The position numbers and the translations under genes were made by a program. A DNA stretch of 54,960 nt, taken from positions 1 to 54,960 of the forward strand of contig CADBRA010000002.1 of assembly GCA_902796965.1 (NCBI GenBank). The letters are read 5' to 3'. Each line of letters starts with the position of its first letter. The first letter of the stretch is position 1. Source of the stretch: an uncultured Eubacteriales bacterium (lineage in GTDB: Bacteria > Bacillota > Clostridia > Peptostreptococcales > Anaerovoracaceae). Shown piece by piece: positions 17,266 through 26,748 of the stretch. The notes under the pieces are model-generated. The model did not search any database. It saw only the letters and a program-made list of their open reading frames with translations, and was not told the DNA's origin.

Positions 17266-17508
17266 TTATGATTCAACTGCAGTAAGCGCGATAGCGATGA
17301 CGAAGAATATAACCGCACATACAGTCGTTATCCTTGAAAGAATCGCTTCATATCCGCTGCTCTTCTTTTTACCGAAAAGCTGTTCAGCGCCGCCTCCGAT
17401 AGAACCCGAAAGTCCCGCGCTGTTTCCTGACTGAAACAGGATGCTGAACGTGAGCACAAGCGAAACGACGATCATTATGATCATTAAAGCTAATTTCAAA
17501 TCCTGCAA
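17266..17508 (-). CDS. secG: preprotein translocase subunit SecG
   Basis: 80 aa, normal length. Two hydrophobic membrane segments (about 5-25 and 55-77) are joined by a glycine-rich loop with the family patch SGNSAGLSGSIGGGAEQLFG and a KKK cluster. SecG is the auxiliary subunit of SecYEG in the inner membrane. SD GGGAGG. It follows eno by 91 nt and ends before the bidirectional terminator, the usual eno-secG pairing of Bacillota. Confidence 0.94.
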   Translation of the reverse strand: MQDLKLALMIIMIVVSLVLTFSILFQSGNSAGLSGSIGGGAEQLFGKKKSSGYEAILSRITTVCAVIFFVIAIALTAVES

Positions 17509-17599
17509 CCTCCCTTAAATTTTATCTTTAATATGCCCCGATATCAGATATGGAGGCCGTATTAATCACACTAACACAAAATTCTGATCCTTACAAGTT

Positions 17600-18892
<1,293 letters not shown>

Positions 18893-18940
18893 TTATATAA
18901 CCTCCTGTGAAAATGGATAAAATTATTTTCGTATTTAATA

Positions 18941-18969
18941 AGGATAACACAGGAATGCAGTCAATTCAA
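18941..18969 (-). promoter_or_regulatory. eno promoter with extended -10
   Basis: Minus strand TTGAAT, 17 nt, TATCCT preceded by TGT (extended -10). It gives a leader of about 40 nt. A TCC/GGA-loop palindrome lies 10 nt upstream of the -35 box. Confidence 0.6.
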
Positions 18970-18979
18970 CACAACTTGC

Positions 18980-18994
18980 GTCCGCTCCGCGGAC
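18980..18994. repeat. TCC/GGA-loop palindrome copy (18980)
   Basis: GTCCGCTCCGCGGAC: 6-bp arms, loop TCC on the plus strand. Identical 15-mers occur at 31698-31712 and 52726-52740. Confidence 0.8.
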
Positions 18995-19067
18995 AAATGA
19001 AACGACGGCATTCTCCGACAGTGTGTTATGAAACACTGAAAACACTGATTAATCCTGCAGCAGCAGA

Positions 19068-19091
19068 AGACCGCAGCTTACGCCGCGGTCT
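19068..19091. other. hairpin between tpiA and eno
   Basis: AGACCGC with its complement GCGGTCT around a 10-nt loop. A T-rich tail is seen only on the plus side (GTGTTTTATTT), while both flanking genes are on the minus strand. It may partly end tpiA transcripts. Confidence 0.4.
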
Positions 19092-19158
19092 CTGGTGTTT
19101 TATTTCTTCCGTAATGCCGGATTATCCTGCTTCCGGCAAGGCATGATATATTACCGTA

Positions 19159-19980
19159 TTATTTTTTCAGAATATTTTTTACGGAGACCTGCTTGAGCGA
19201 ATCCTTTCTGACGCTGTCGTCGAACGCCACTATCTTTGCAAATTTCGCAGCATCGAGACTCGCTCCTCCGACAAGCGCACCGTCTATGTCTTCTTTTGCC
19301 ATGAGCTCAGCGATGTTTTCCTCATTAACAGAACCGCCATACTGGATAATAATATTGTCCGCCACTGCGCTGCCATACTTTTCCGCCAGAACGGATCTGA
19401 TGAGCGCAGTCATTTCCTCTGCCTGTTCAGGCGTCGCTGTCTTTCCTGTTCCGATAGCCCAGAGCGGCTCATATGCCACCGCCGCGAATTCAGCTTCCTC
19501 AGCATGAATGCCTTCGAATGATTCGAGCAGCATCGTGCGCACAGCGTCCTTGTGTCGTCCCGCTTCTCTGTCTTTAAGATCCTCGCCTACGCAGAGAACA
19601 GGCTTGATGTCATGAGTATAAGCAGCGTTCAGTTTTTTAGCACATGCAGCGCTCGTCTCACCGAAATATTTTCTGCGTTCCGAGTGACCTATGATGACAC
19701 GCTCTATTCCGAGGTCCGAAAGCATCGTCGGTGAAATCTCTCCGGTAAATGCTCCCTTTTCCTCATAGAACATATTCTGCGCACCGACATCGATACCTCT
19801 GAGCAGAAAAATGACTTTAAGCGCCGACATATGTATATACGGAACGAAGAGAGCCACATCGACCTTACTGAAATCGACCTGCTCGTCTTTGAGCTTCTGC
19901 ACAAATAATTCACCATAATCAGTCGCTTCGTTTATTGTCTTATGCATCTTCCAGTTGCCTGCGATAAACGGCTTCCTCAT
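19159..19980 (-). CDS. tpiA: triosephosphate isomerase
   Basis: 273 aa. Interconverts dihydroxyacetone phosphate and glyceraldehyde 3-phosphate. Catalytic Lys in GNWKMHKT, His in IGHSERRKYFGE, Glu in AYEPLWAIGTG, and the phosphate loop YGGSVNEEN are present. It carries a C-terminal extension of about 20 residues rich in Lys/Ser (after FAKIV) beyond the usual roughly 250-aa TIM barrel. It follows pgk by 28 nt. Confidence 0.97.
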   Translation of the reverse strand: MRKPFIAGNWKMHKTINEATDYGELFVQKLKDEQVDFSKVDVALFVPYIHMSALKVIFLLRGIDVGAQNMFYEEKGAFTGEISPTMLSDLGIERVIIGHSERRKYFGETSAACAKKLNAAYTHDIKPVLCVGEDLKDREAGRHKDAVRTMLLESFEGIHAEEAEFAAVAYEPLWAIGTGKTATPEQAEEMTALIRSVLAEKYGSAVADNIIIQYGGSVNEENIAELMAKEDIDGALVGGASLDAAKFAKIVAFDDSVRKDSLKQVSVKNILKK

Positions 19981-20008
19981 ATTTCATTTCCTCCTGATCC
20001 GATCTGTA

Positions 20009-21196
20009 TTATTTGTCTTCCAGGCATTCGACTCCGGGGAGCTTCTTCCCCTCAAGAAATTCGAGCGATGCTCCGCCGCCTGTGGAAATATGTGAAATTC
20101 CGTCCTCGAGTCCGAATTTTCTTACGGCCGCTGCGCTGTCGCCTCCGCCTATGACGGTGACAGCCTTTGTGTCATTCATCGCCTGTGCGATTGCTCTCGT
20201 GCCGCCGGCGAAATTGTCCATCTCGAATACACCGGCCGGACCGTTCCATACCACAGTCGCTGAATCCATGATGACATTTCTGTACATTTCCTGCGTCTTT
20301 GCGCCAATATCGAGTCCCATCATGTCAGCCGGGATGCTGTTTATGTCAACTGAAACGGCCGGCGAATCATTTTTAAATTCCTTTGCGCATATTACATCTG
20401 CAGGAAGCATCATTCTGACATCACATTCTTCAGCTTTCTTCATGATGTCGAGTGAAAGCTGTACCGAGTCTTCATCGAGCAGAGATGTCCCGATTTCATA
20501 ACCCTGAGCTTTGAGGAACGTATATGCCATGCCGCCGCCGATAAGTATGGTATCTACTTTGTCGAGCAGGTTTTCTATGAGAGGAATCTTGTCAGCAACC
20601 TTTGATCCTCCGAGAACAGCTGTAAACGGCTTCGCAGGATTGTCGAGCAGTCCGCCGAAGAACTTTATCTCTTTTTCGAGGAGAAATCCGCTTACAGCAG
20701 GAAGGAAATCGGCGATTCCTGCAGTCGAGCAGTGCGCTCTGTGAGCTGTTCCGAATGCATCGTTTACGAAAATGTCAGCAAGCGATGCGAGTTCCGCAGA
20801 AAACGAAGGATCGTTTTTTGTCTCCTCTGGTCTGAACCTTACATTTTCTATCATCATGACACTGCCGGGTTCAAGAGCTTCAACCGCGTCCTTTACCGCA
20901 GGGCCTACAACAGAAGGTTCGCTTATGAATATAACTTCTGTTCCGAGAAGCTCGGAAAGTCTGTTCGCTGCAGGAGCAAGCGAATATTTCATATCTGCGA
21001 CACCCTTTGGTCTGCCCAGATGTGACGCCACAATAATGCGCGCGTCATGTTCCATGAGATATTTTATCGTCGGCAGAGCTGATTTTATGCGCCTGTCGTC
21101 CGTTATTTCACCATTTTCATCGAGAGGAACGTTGAAATCGCATCTCAGGAAAACACGTTTGCCATGAACATCCACATCTCTGACTGTTTTTTTCAT
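20009..21196 (-). CDS. pgk: phosphoglycerate kinase
   Basis: 395 aa, full length. Makes ATP and 3-phosphoglycerate from 1,3-bisphosphoglycerate. Signature RVFLRCDFNVPLDENGEITD near the N terminus, substrate residues in SHLGRPKG, and nucleotide loop GGGDSAAAVRKFG near the C terminus. It starts 4 nt after the gap stop, so the two are likely translationally coupled. Confidence 0.98.
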   Translation of the reverse strand: MKKTVRDVDVHGKRVFLRCDFNVPLDENGEITDDRRIKSALPTIKYLMEHDARIIVASHLGRPKGVADMKYSLAPAANRLSELLGTEVIFISEPSVVGPAVKDAVEALEPGSVMMIENVRFRPEETKNDPSFSAELASLADIFVNDAFGTAHRAHCSTAGIADFLPAVSGFLLEKEIKFFGGLLDNPAKPFTAVLGGSKVADKIPLIENLLDKVDTILIGGGMAYTFLKAQGYEIGTSLLDEDSVQLSLDIMKKAEECDVRMMLPADVICAKEFKNDSPAVSVDINSIPADMMGLDIGAKTQEMYRNVIMDSATVVWNGPAGVFEMDNFAGGTRAIAQAMNDTKAVTVIGGGDSAAAVRKFGLEDGISHISTGGGASLEFLEGKKLPGVECLEDK

Positions 21197-21200
21197 TTAA

Positions 21201-22205
21201 TTACTCCTTTTCGGCTATGAGATTTACAAGATCGCATATTCTTCCCGAATAACCCCATTCGTTATCATACCATGCTACAACTCTGAGCATGGTTCCGTCA
21301 ATGACAAGTGTCGAAAGAGCATCTATTACGCACGTATTTTCTTCTCCCTTGTAATCGACTGAGACAAGCGGCTCATCGCTGTATCCCATAAATCCCTTCA
21401 TCAGGCCTTCTGCCTGTTCTTTCAGCATGCTGTTGACTGCTTCAGCATTTACTTTTCTGTCAATATCAAATACTACATCTGTAAGTGACACTGCTGAAAC
21501 CGGCACCCTTACAGCGCTCCCAGTAAGGCGTCCCTCCAGATGCGGCAGCACAACTCCGAGAGCCTTAGCAGCTCCCGATGTAGTCGGGATCATAGACACA
21601 GCTGCCGCTCTTGTCCGCCTGAGATCCTTATGCGGCTTGTCAAGGAGCACCTGATCATTTGTATATGCGTGAACAGTCGTAAAAACGCCTCTGCTTATGC
21701 CGTACTGTTCATCGATCAGTTTCGCGAAAAGAGCCATGCAGTTTGTAGTACACGATGCCATAGAAATGATCCTGTGATCCGACGGATCGTAGATTTCCTG
21801 ATTCGCGCCTATTACGATCATCGCATCCGCATCGTATACCGGTGCTCCGACGACGACTCTCTTTGCGCCGGCCCTGATGTGCTTTTCAGCTCCGGCTCTC
21901 GATGCAAACCTTCCCGTGGACTCAATGACGAGATCTATGTCCATTTCCTTCCATGGCAGTTTCTCAGGATCCTGTTCGCTCAGAACTTCGATCTCCTTTC
22001 CGTCGACGATTATGCTGTGATCAGTGCTCTCTACAGAGCCGGAATAAACTCCATAGCAGCTGTCGTATTTAAAAAGATGAGCAAGCTCCGACGGGCTTGT
22101 GAGATCGTTTATGGCAGATATCTCAAAATTTTTTTCTTTTTTTAATGAAATCTTAAAGAAATTTCTGCCTATGCGGCCAAAGCCGTTTATCGCAACTTTC
22201 AGCAT
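21201..22205 (-). CDS. gap: glyceraldehyde-3-phosphate dehydrogenase, NAD type
   Basis: 334 aa. Glycolytic GAPDH: Rossmann NGFGRIGR (8-15), Asp34 in AINDLTSP consistent with NAD preference, and the active-site Cys152 in SCTTNC. The region after it (TTVHAYTNDQ) is canonical. It follows rpoN by 37 nt and precedes pgk, within the rpoN-gap-pgk-tpiA transcript. No CggR-type repressor gene precedes it here. Confidence 0.97.
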   Translation of the reverse strand: MLKVAINGFGRIGRNFFKISLKKEKNFEISAINDLTSPSELAHLFKYDSCYGVYSGSVESTDHSIIVDGKEIEVLSEQDPEKLPWKEMDIDLVIESTGRFASRAGAEKHIRAGAKRVVVGAPVYDADAMIVIGANQEIYDPSDHRIISMASCTTNCMALFAKLIDEQYGISRGVFTTVHAYTNDQVLLDKPHKDLRRTRAAAVSMIPTTSGAAKALGVVLPHLEGRLTGSAVRVPVSAVSLTDVVFDIDRKVNAEAVNSMLKEQAEGLMKGFMGYSDEPLVSVDYKGEENTCVIDALSTLVIDGTMLRVVAWYDNEWGYSGRICDLVNLIAEKE

Positions 22206-22242
22206 GATATTTTCCTCCGAAAAATTTTCAGCATTCAGAATT

Positions 22243-23709
22243 TTATCGGACTCTCTTCTTTCTCACCGAGGAAGCCGGAATTCCCAGTTCCTCCCTGTAT
22301 TTTGCCACAGTGCGTCTCGAGATTCTGACTCCTGTTATGAATATTGCCTCAGCAATGGAACGGTCACTCAACGGCCTCGTTCTGTCTTCCGATTTTACAA
22401 GATCTGATATCAGCAGTTTCACTGACTCAGCGGTCGTATCACCATTTCCGAACGATGATGCTCCTGTAAAGAAATATCTCAGTTCGAAAACACCCTGTCC
22501 GCACAGCAGATATTTTCCATTTACCGCTCTGCTGACAGTGGATTCGTGGACGCCTACCTCCGCTGCGACCTCCTTCATCGTGAGAGGCACGAGAGCCCTG
22601 CGGCCTTCATCGAAAAATCTTTTCTGCCTTCTGACTATCTCGCCCGTGACTTTCATGATTGTGTCGTCGCGCTGCCTGAGTGCCTTTATGAGCCACTTCG
22701 CTGATCCTATCTGATCCGAAAGAAACGTTCCTACATCGCTGTCCTCAGCATTAGAAAGCATCTCGATATATTCATCTCGTACTATGAGCCTCGGTGAAGC
22801 CGCACGGTTAACAAATATATTATAAACCCCTTCTATTTTTTTCACTTTAACATCAGGAATAATATACTTAATATTTTCATATGAAGAATATCCCCTCCCT
22901 GGCTTCGGCTCAAGTGAGCGCAGTATTTCGACACGCTGCTCGGCTTCGCCGATCTTTATACCAGTACTCTTAGCAATCGTCTGAAGCCTGTTTCTTGCCA
23001 TGTCCTCCATATGATAATCGAGTATTTTCTGGTATATATCATCATATCTCTCTATTGCCTTGAGCTGGAGCACGAGACATTCAACGAGATCCGCAGCTCC
23101 CACGCCTGCAGGCTCAAACGACCAGACAAGCTCGAGCGCCTTTTTGACAGTCTCTTCATCAATGCACAGCTCATCAGCGATCTCACTCACAGTCAGTGTC
23201 ATGTAGCCGTTTTCATCGAGCGTCTGAATGATATAGTCAGCTGTTGCCTTCACGATATACGGAGCATCCGTGAGTTCAAGCTGAACACCAAGATGTTCCT
23301 GAAGTGACTCGCTGTCTGCATCAAATTCATTTCTGTCCCTGTATTTTGAATCGTACGAAAAATCAGCGAAATCGCCTGCTGTGCCGCCGTCGAAATAGTC
23401 ATCATAATCGTACCATTCATAGCTTTCCCATCCGCCGGACTCCGAGTTGCTTCCGTACTTTTCATCTAAGTGCTCTTTTGCGTCAGACTCCGCCGACATC
23501 TGTGCAGACGAGGCCGCAACCATCTGTCTGTCCTTCATATCCTCTTCATTTATATCGAGAACAGGATTTTTATCAAGCTCGTCAAAAATATAATCCAGAA
23601 GCTCTTCACCGCTGAATTTAAGTATTTTGAGCGACTGGACCATTTCAGGAGTAAGAGCAAGCTGCTGTGTCTGTTCAGTTTTTAAATCATGTCCCAGGTA
23701 TAGATCCAT
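22243..23709 (-). CDS. rpoN: RNA polymerase sigma-54 factor
   Basis: 488 aa. Region I (1-50) is Gln/Leu-rich (TEQTQQLALTPEMVQSLKIL). An acidic, Tyr/Asp-rich region II linker covers about 60-125. The core-binding domain is about 130-320. An HTH (ESTVSRAVNGKYL) follows, and the RpoN box reads SRRTVAKYREEL against the usual ARRTVAKYRE. Sigma-54 needs AAA+ enhancer-binding activators. It leads the gap-pgk-tpiA operon, a linkage known in clostridia, here without the cggR repressor. SD AGAGGAT. A structured leader precedes it. Confidence 0.95.
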   Translation of the reverse strand: MDLYLGHDLKTEQTQQLALTPEMVQSLKILKFSGEELLDYIFDELDKNPVLDINEEDMKDRQMVAASSAQMSAESDAKEHLDEKYGSNSESGGWESYEWYDYDDYFDGGTAGDFADFSYDSKYRDRNEFDADSESLQEHLGVQLELTDAPYIVKATADYIIQTLDENGYMTLTVSEIADELCIDEETVKKALELVWSFEPAGVGAADLVECLVLQLKAIERYDDIYQKILDYHMEDMARNRLQTIAKSTGIKIGEAEQRVEILRSLEPKPGRGYSSYENIKYIIPDVKVKKIEGVYNIFVNRAASPRLIVRDEYIEMLSNAEDSDVGTFLSDQIGSAKWLIKALRQRDDTIMKVTGEIVRRQKRFFDEGRRALVPLTMKEVAAEVGVHESTVSRAVNGKYLLCGQGVFELRYFFTGASSFGNGDTTAESVKLLISDLVKSEDRTRPLSDRSIAEAIFITGVRISRRTVAKYREELGIPASSVRKKRVR

Positions 23710-23862
23710 ATATTTATCCTCTCGAAATTTCCGGGAAAACCAAAAAGCATGAATCCGCTTTTGGAAACGTTAATTTTCCGAACAAAAAGGAAAGCTTCAG
23801 GCTTAACAAGCGCGTTTAATCAAGCTTTTATCCCGCATATGCTTTCCTTAATCTATGTTATA
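23710..23862 (-). promoter_or_regulatory. rpoN-gap leader with terminator-like hairpins (candidate attenuator)
   Basis: Hairpin 1 (23787-23849): AAGGAAAGC pairs with GCTTTCCTT around a 45-nt loop that itself pairs (GCTTGAT/GTTAAGC), followed by a T-run. Hairpin 2 (23740-23764): CCAAAAGC with GCTTTTTGG, followed by TTTT. The T-run after hairpin 1 (CTTTTTG) can pair with the left arm of hairpin 2 (CAAAAG), so the folds may exclude each other. No known riboswitch class recognised. Confidence 0.45.
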
Positions 23863-23868
23863 TAGAAT

Positions 23869-23874
23869 ATTATA
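23869..23874 (-). promoter_or_regulatory. -10 box of the rpoN-gap operon
   Basis: Minus strand TATAAT; transcription would start near 23862. No good -35 match is present at 16-18 nt, so an activator or weak promoter is possible. Confidence 0.5.
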
Positions 23875-23942
23875 CCCTAATTCGAGATCGATAAATTAAG
23901 TTTTCTCAATATATGGAGAACTGGCACAGAACTTGCGACAGT

Positions 23943-24527
23943 TTACACAAGCTTTGGGAATCCTGTCTGCCGCAGCGCCTCATAAAGCACTATCGCTACA
24001 GAATTCGACAGATTTAGCGATCTCAGGTCAGGATCGTCTCCCATAGGGATTCTTATGGCAGTCTCGGCGTTCGATGTTATCAGTTCTCGTGGCAGTCCGG
24101 CTGTCTCTTTGCCGAAAAGTATAAATGAACCCGGCTCGTAGTTCACCGAGGCATAATTCTTCACTGCGTGCGTCGACGCGAAGAACATCTTTCTTCCGGC
24201 GTATTCTTCCATAAATTCATCAAGGCTCTCGTGGATCTCGATATCAAGATGATCCCAGTAATCGAGCCCGGCCCGCTTCAGCATCCTGTCGTCAATCGAA
24301 AATCCCAGCGGCTTAACCAGATGCAGCATACATCCCGTCAGCGCGCATGTGCGCGATATATTTCCTGTATTAGCAGGTATCTCAGGCTCAACGAGAACGA
24401 TATGAAATGGATAATCTTTTCCGACATAGACATCTGCTGGCTCTTCACCAGCCGTGCGTACATCTGACATCTCCGCCTCATATATTCTTTCAGAAGCCAT
24501 ATTGTGCCTGAATTTTTCTTTTTTCAA
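23943..24527 (-). CDS. trmL: tRNA 2'-O-methyltransferase TrmL (SPOUT family)
   Basis: 194 aa from a TTG start at 24527 with GAGGA upstream; an ATG at 24500 is the alternative. Methylates the wobble cytidine/uridine ribose of tRNA-Leu in E. coli. SpoU motifs: EPEIPANTGNISRTCALTG (motif 1), FGKETAGLP (motif 2) and IPM...SLNLSNSVAIVLYEALRQ (motif 3). The N terminus (about 1-37) is an extension beyond the usual roughly 155-aa enzyme. It lies upstream of the rpoN leader and is divergent from the SEC-C gene. Confidence 0.9.
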   Translation of the reverse strand: MKKEKFRHNMASERIYEAEMSDVRTAGEEPADVYVGKDYPFHIVLVEPEIPANTGNISRTCALTGCMLHLVKPLGFSIDDRMLKRAGLDYWDHLDIEIHESLDEFMEEYAGRKMFFASTHAVKNYASVNYEPGSFILFGKETAGLPRELITSNAETAIRIPMGDDPDLRSLNLSNSVAIVLYEALRQTGFPKLV

Positions 24528-24594
24528 GATTCCTCAACCCCTCCTGCCTAATGGGCCGCAATCTGTGCGGCAGCACATTTCAATTAACACATCT

Positions 24595-24623
24595 TTGACT
24601 ATATAACACCATAATGTTATAAT
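24595..24623 (+). promoter_or_regulatory. promoter of the SEC-C gene
   Basis: TTGACT, 17 nt, TATAAT on the plus strand; start near 24630 and a leader of about 70 nt. Confidence 0.75.
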
Positions 24624-24702
24624 CCATAGGAATTTTAATGTAAATGTAAAAAACAGGCGCCTACCGCCAATGTCCGCCTGGCATTTCAAAAAAGGAGAAC
24701 AA

Positions 24703-25209
24703 ATGTCACTTTATCAGGATTGGGTCAATCTATACGAGAATCAGACCAAGGAGACTTTCAATCAGTTCTGGAGCGAATATTCCGATGCCGAAACGCGCAT
24801 CTACAGAGATATCCTTTCAAAAAAGAGCAATATATATACTGGCAAAGTCGGTGAAAAAGCTGCCGAACTCGGCGTAAGAGACTGCATATTCACAGGATTT
24901 CTCGACGGCATCAACGACAGCCTTAACGAGCCGGTGGATTATGAAAACGTCACTGCCGACAGCGATTTCAGACTTGATATTGACTTCGAAAAGCTCTACT
25001 TCAATATGCATGACGCACACGCAGACTACCTCTACAATCTGCCTGAATGGGACGGTATCCTTTCAGAGGAACAGCGCGCCGAAATTGCAAAAGCCTACAG
25101 GAAGTCAAAAACAGTCGTAAAACCGAAGAAAATCGGCAGAAATGATCCGTGTCCGTGCGGCAGCGGCAAAAAATACAAGAACTGCTGCGGAAAAGTCGTA
25201 AACGAATAA
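24703..25209 (+). CDS. SEC-C domain protein of unknown function
   Basis: 168 aa from the ATG at 24703, chosen because AGGAG lies 5 nt before it; an in-frame ATG at 24670 has no SD. The C terminus is a SEC-C zinc-binding motif ([20 protein letters not shown]), as at the end of SecA, where it binds Zn and SecB or the ribosome. The N-terminal 140 residues are acidic and helical with no recognised domain. Free-standing SEC-C proteins are widespread in clostridia with no assigned role. Single gene with its own promoter and terminator. Confidence 0.8.
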   Translation: MSLYQDWVNLYENQTKETFNQFWSEYSDAETRIYRDILSKKSNIYTGKVGEKAAELGVRDCIFTGFLDGINDSLNEPVDYENVTADSDFRLDIDFEKLYFNMHDAHADYLYNLPEWDGILSEEQRAEIAKAYRKSKTVVKPKKIGRNDPCPCGSGKKYKNCCGKVVNE

Positions 25210-25218
25210 TCAGTACAC

Positions 25219-25233
25219 GTGCGCTTCGCGCAC
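25219..25233. repeat. palindrome variant (25219), TTC loop
   Basis: GTGCGC-TTC-GCGCAC, 10 nt after the SEC-C stop. Same 6+3+6 plan as the TCC-loop family but with loop TTC. Confidence 0.5.
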
Positions 25234-25260
25234 AAAAATACAGCGCTCATTAGACAGCAC

Positions 25261-25329
25261 AGCCCGGAAACAGGCCGCGAAACGGAGTATCTCACTTAAC
25301 ATCCGCGGCCAGCTTCCGGGCTCTTTTTT
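25261..25329 (+). terminator. terminator of the SEC-C gene
   Basis: AGCCCGGAA and GGCCGCG pair with CGCGGCC and TTCCGGGCT (9 + 7 bp with a 3x3 internal loop), followed by CTTTTTT. Confidence 0.88.
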
Positions 25330-25376
25330 CTACCTGCCATTCGGTTCCTGCGGATTCAAATCTTCAAACATAACGG

Positions 25377-25432
25377 GGCACCGTGATCGTGGTTCCGAAC
25401 TCTGCAGACTTCGGAGCCACGGTCACGGTGCC
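25377..25432. other. 23-bp hairpin downstream of lysA
   Basis: A 23-bp stem (left arm begins GGCACCGTGATCGTGG) with only two G-T type mismatches and a 10-nt loop. The plus side ends TTTGTGTT; the minus side, which follows lysA, has no T-run. It may cap the lysA 3' end or be an unrecognised small RNA. Confidence 0.6.
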
Positions 25433-25481
25433 TTTGTGTTCCAGGCCGCCTGTGCGACTCTGCAATTAAGCAGCCCGGCCG

Positions 25482-26747
25482 CTATATCTCATTTCTGAGC
25501 ATGTCGCTGTAATTCTCGCGCTTTACAGTGAGCCTGTCTTTTCCGCATTTTATCATAACTACTGGCGGCCTGCCTATTCTGTTGTAATTGCTCGACATAG
25601 AATAATTGTATGCTCCCGTCGCCAGCACAGCAAGATGATCACCAGGTTCCAGTGTTGGAAGCATGACATCATATGCCACGATGTCGCCTGATTCGCAGCA
25701 CTTTCCTGCCACCGTTGTTTTTACATCATGCGGCGCATAGTACTTCTCGACAGCTTCTACCTCGTATTCCGCATTGTACAGCTCAGTACGCGGGTTGTCA
25801 GGAAATCCTCCGTCCACTCCCACGTAGACTTTTCCTGCTGAATTTGTCTTGACGGAGCATACCTCGTAAACTGTTATTCCAGCTTCAGCTATTATCCATC
25901 TTCCAGGCTCTATCGTTACCAGAGGTCTCGTGTCGACGCAGTCTTTATATGCGTCGTCTATCTTTCTCATAATAGGATCTACAAAATCTGAGATTCTGAT
26001 GCGCTCCGGATCTCCGGCATAATGGACTCCGAACCCTCCGCCGCAGTTTATTTCGCGCGCTGTCCATCCGTACCTGGCTTTCAGATCAGAAAGAAGCGAC
26101 AGTATCTTGTCGAGAGCCATGAGATGCGACGTGTTCTCCAGCAATTGAGATCCGACATGATAATGCATGCCTTTCAGATCAATGCCGTCCATTGCAAGAG
26201 CCGCGGGAACGGCGGTGTCTGCTGTCTCTTGTATTGAGAATCCGAACTTCGAATCGAGCTGCCCTGTCGAAATGAACTTATGTGTATGGCTGTCTACACC
26301 GGGCGTGACTCTGAATAGTATCTCCTGTTTCATGCCTCTGTCGCATGCCATTCTGTTCATAATCTCGAGTTCTGTAAGGTTATCGACTACGATCGTGCCG
26401 ACTCCCGCGTCAAGCGCTTCAGCGATTTCGGATTTCGTCTTGCTGTTTCCGTGAAACACCATTTTCCCGGGATCAAATCCGGCCTTTATGCCTGCATAGA
26501 TCTCTCCGCCAGACACGACGTCGAGAGAGAGACCTTCAGAATCTATGATTCTTATCATCTCAAGCGTCTGAAAAGCCTTGCTCGCATAAGCGGCTCTTGT
26601 ATTTTCATATTTTTCCGTGAAATCGCGCTTTATCTCGCCGCACCTCTCCCTTATTTCGTCCTCAGAGACGAGATAAAGAGGCGTGCCGTACTTTTCAGCA
26701 AGTGCCGCAAGATCGCATCCGTGAAACATCATATTTTCATTTCCCAT
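25482..26747 (-). CDS. lysA: diaminopimelate decarboxylase
   Basis: 421 aa from the ATG at 26747, one nucleotide after the nth stop; the frame stays open upstream inside nth but without SD. PLP enzyme converting meso-DAP to lysine. The PLP Lys is K57 in AAYASKAF; glycine loop CGGGFGVHY; EPGRWIIAEAG and CCESGDI at the active site. It is the last gene of gntR-nth-lysA, an unusual combination that would place lysine synthesis under a GntR-family regulator. No lysine riboswitch was seen. Confidence 0.95.
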   Translation of the reverse strand: MGNENMMFHGCDLAALAEKYGTPLYLVSEDEIRERCGEIKRDFTEKYENTRAAYASKAFQTLEMIRIIDSEGLSLDVVSGGEIYAGIKAGFDPGKMVFHGNSKTKSEIAEALDAGVGTIVVDNLTELEIMNRMACDRGMKQEILFRVTPGVDSHTHKFISTGQLDSKFGFSIQETADTAVPAALAMDGIDLKGMHYHVGSQLLENTSHLMALDKILSLLSDLKARYGWTAREINCGGGFGVHYAGDPERIRISDFVDPIMRKIDDAYKDCVDTRPLVTIEPGRWIIAEAGITVYEVCSVKTNSAGKVYVGVDGGFPDNPRTELYNAEYEVEAVEKYYAPHDVKTTVAGKCCESGDIVAYDVMLPTLEPGDHLAVLATGAYNYSMSSNYNRIGRPPVVMIKCGKDRLTVKRENYSDMLRNEI

Positions 26748-26748
26748 A

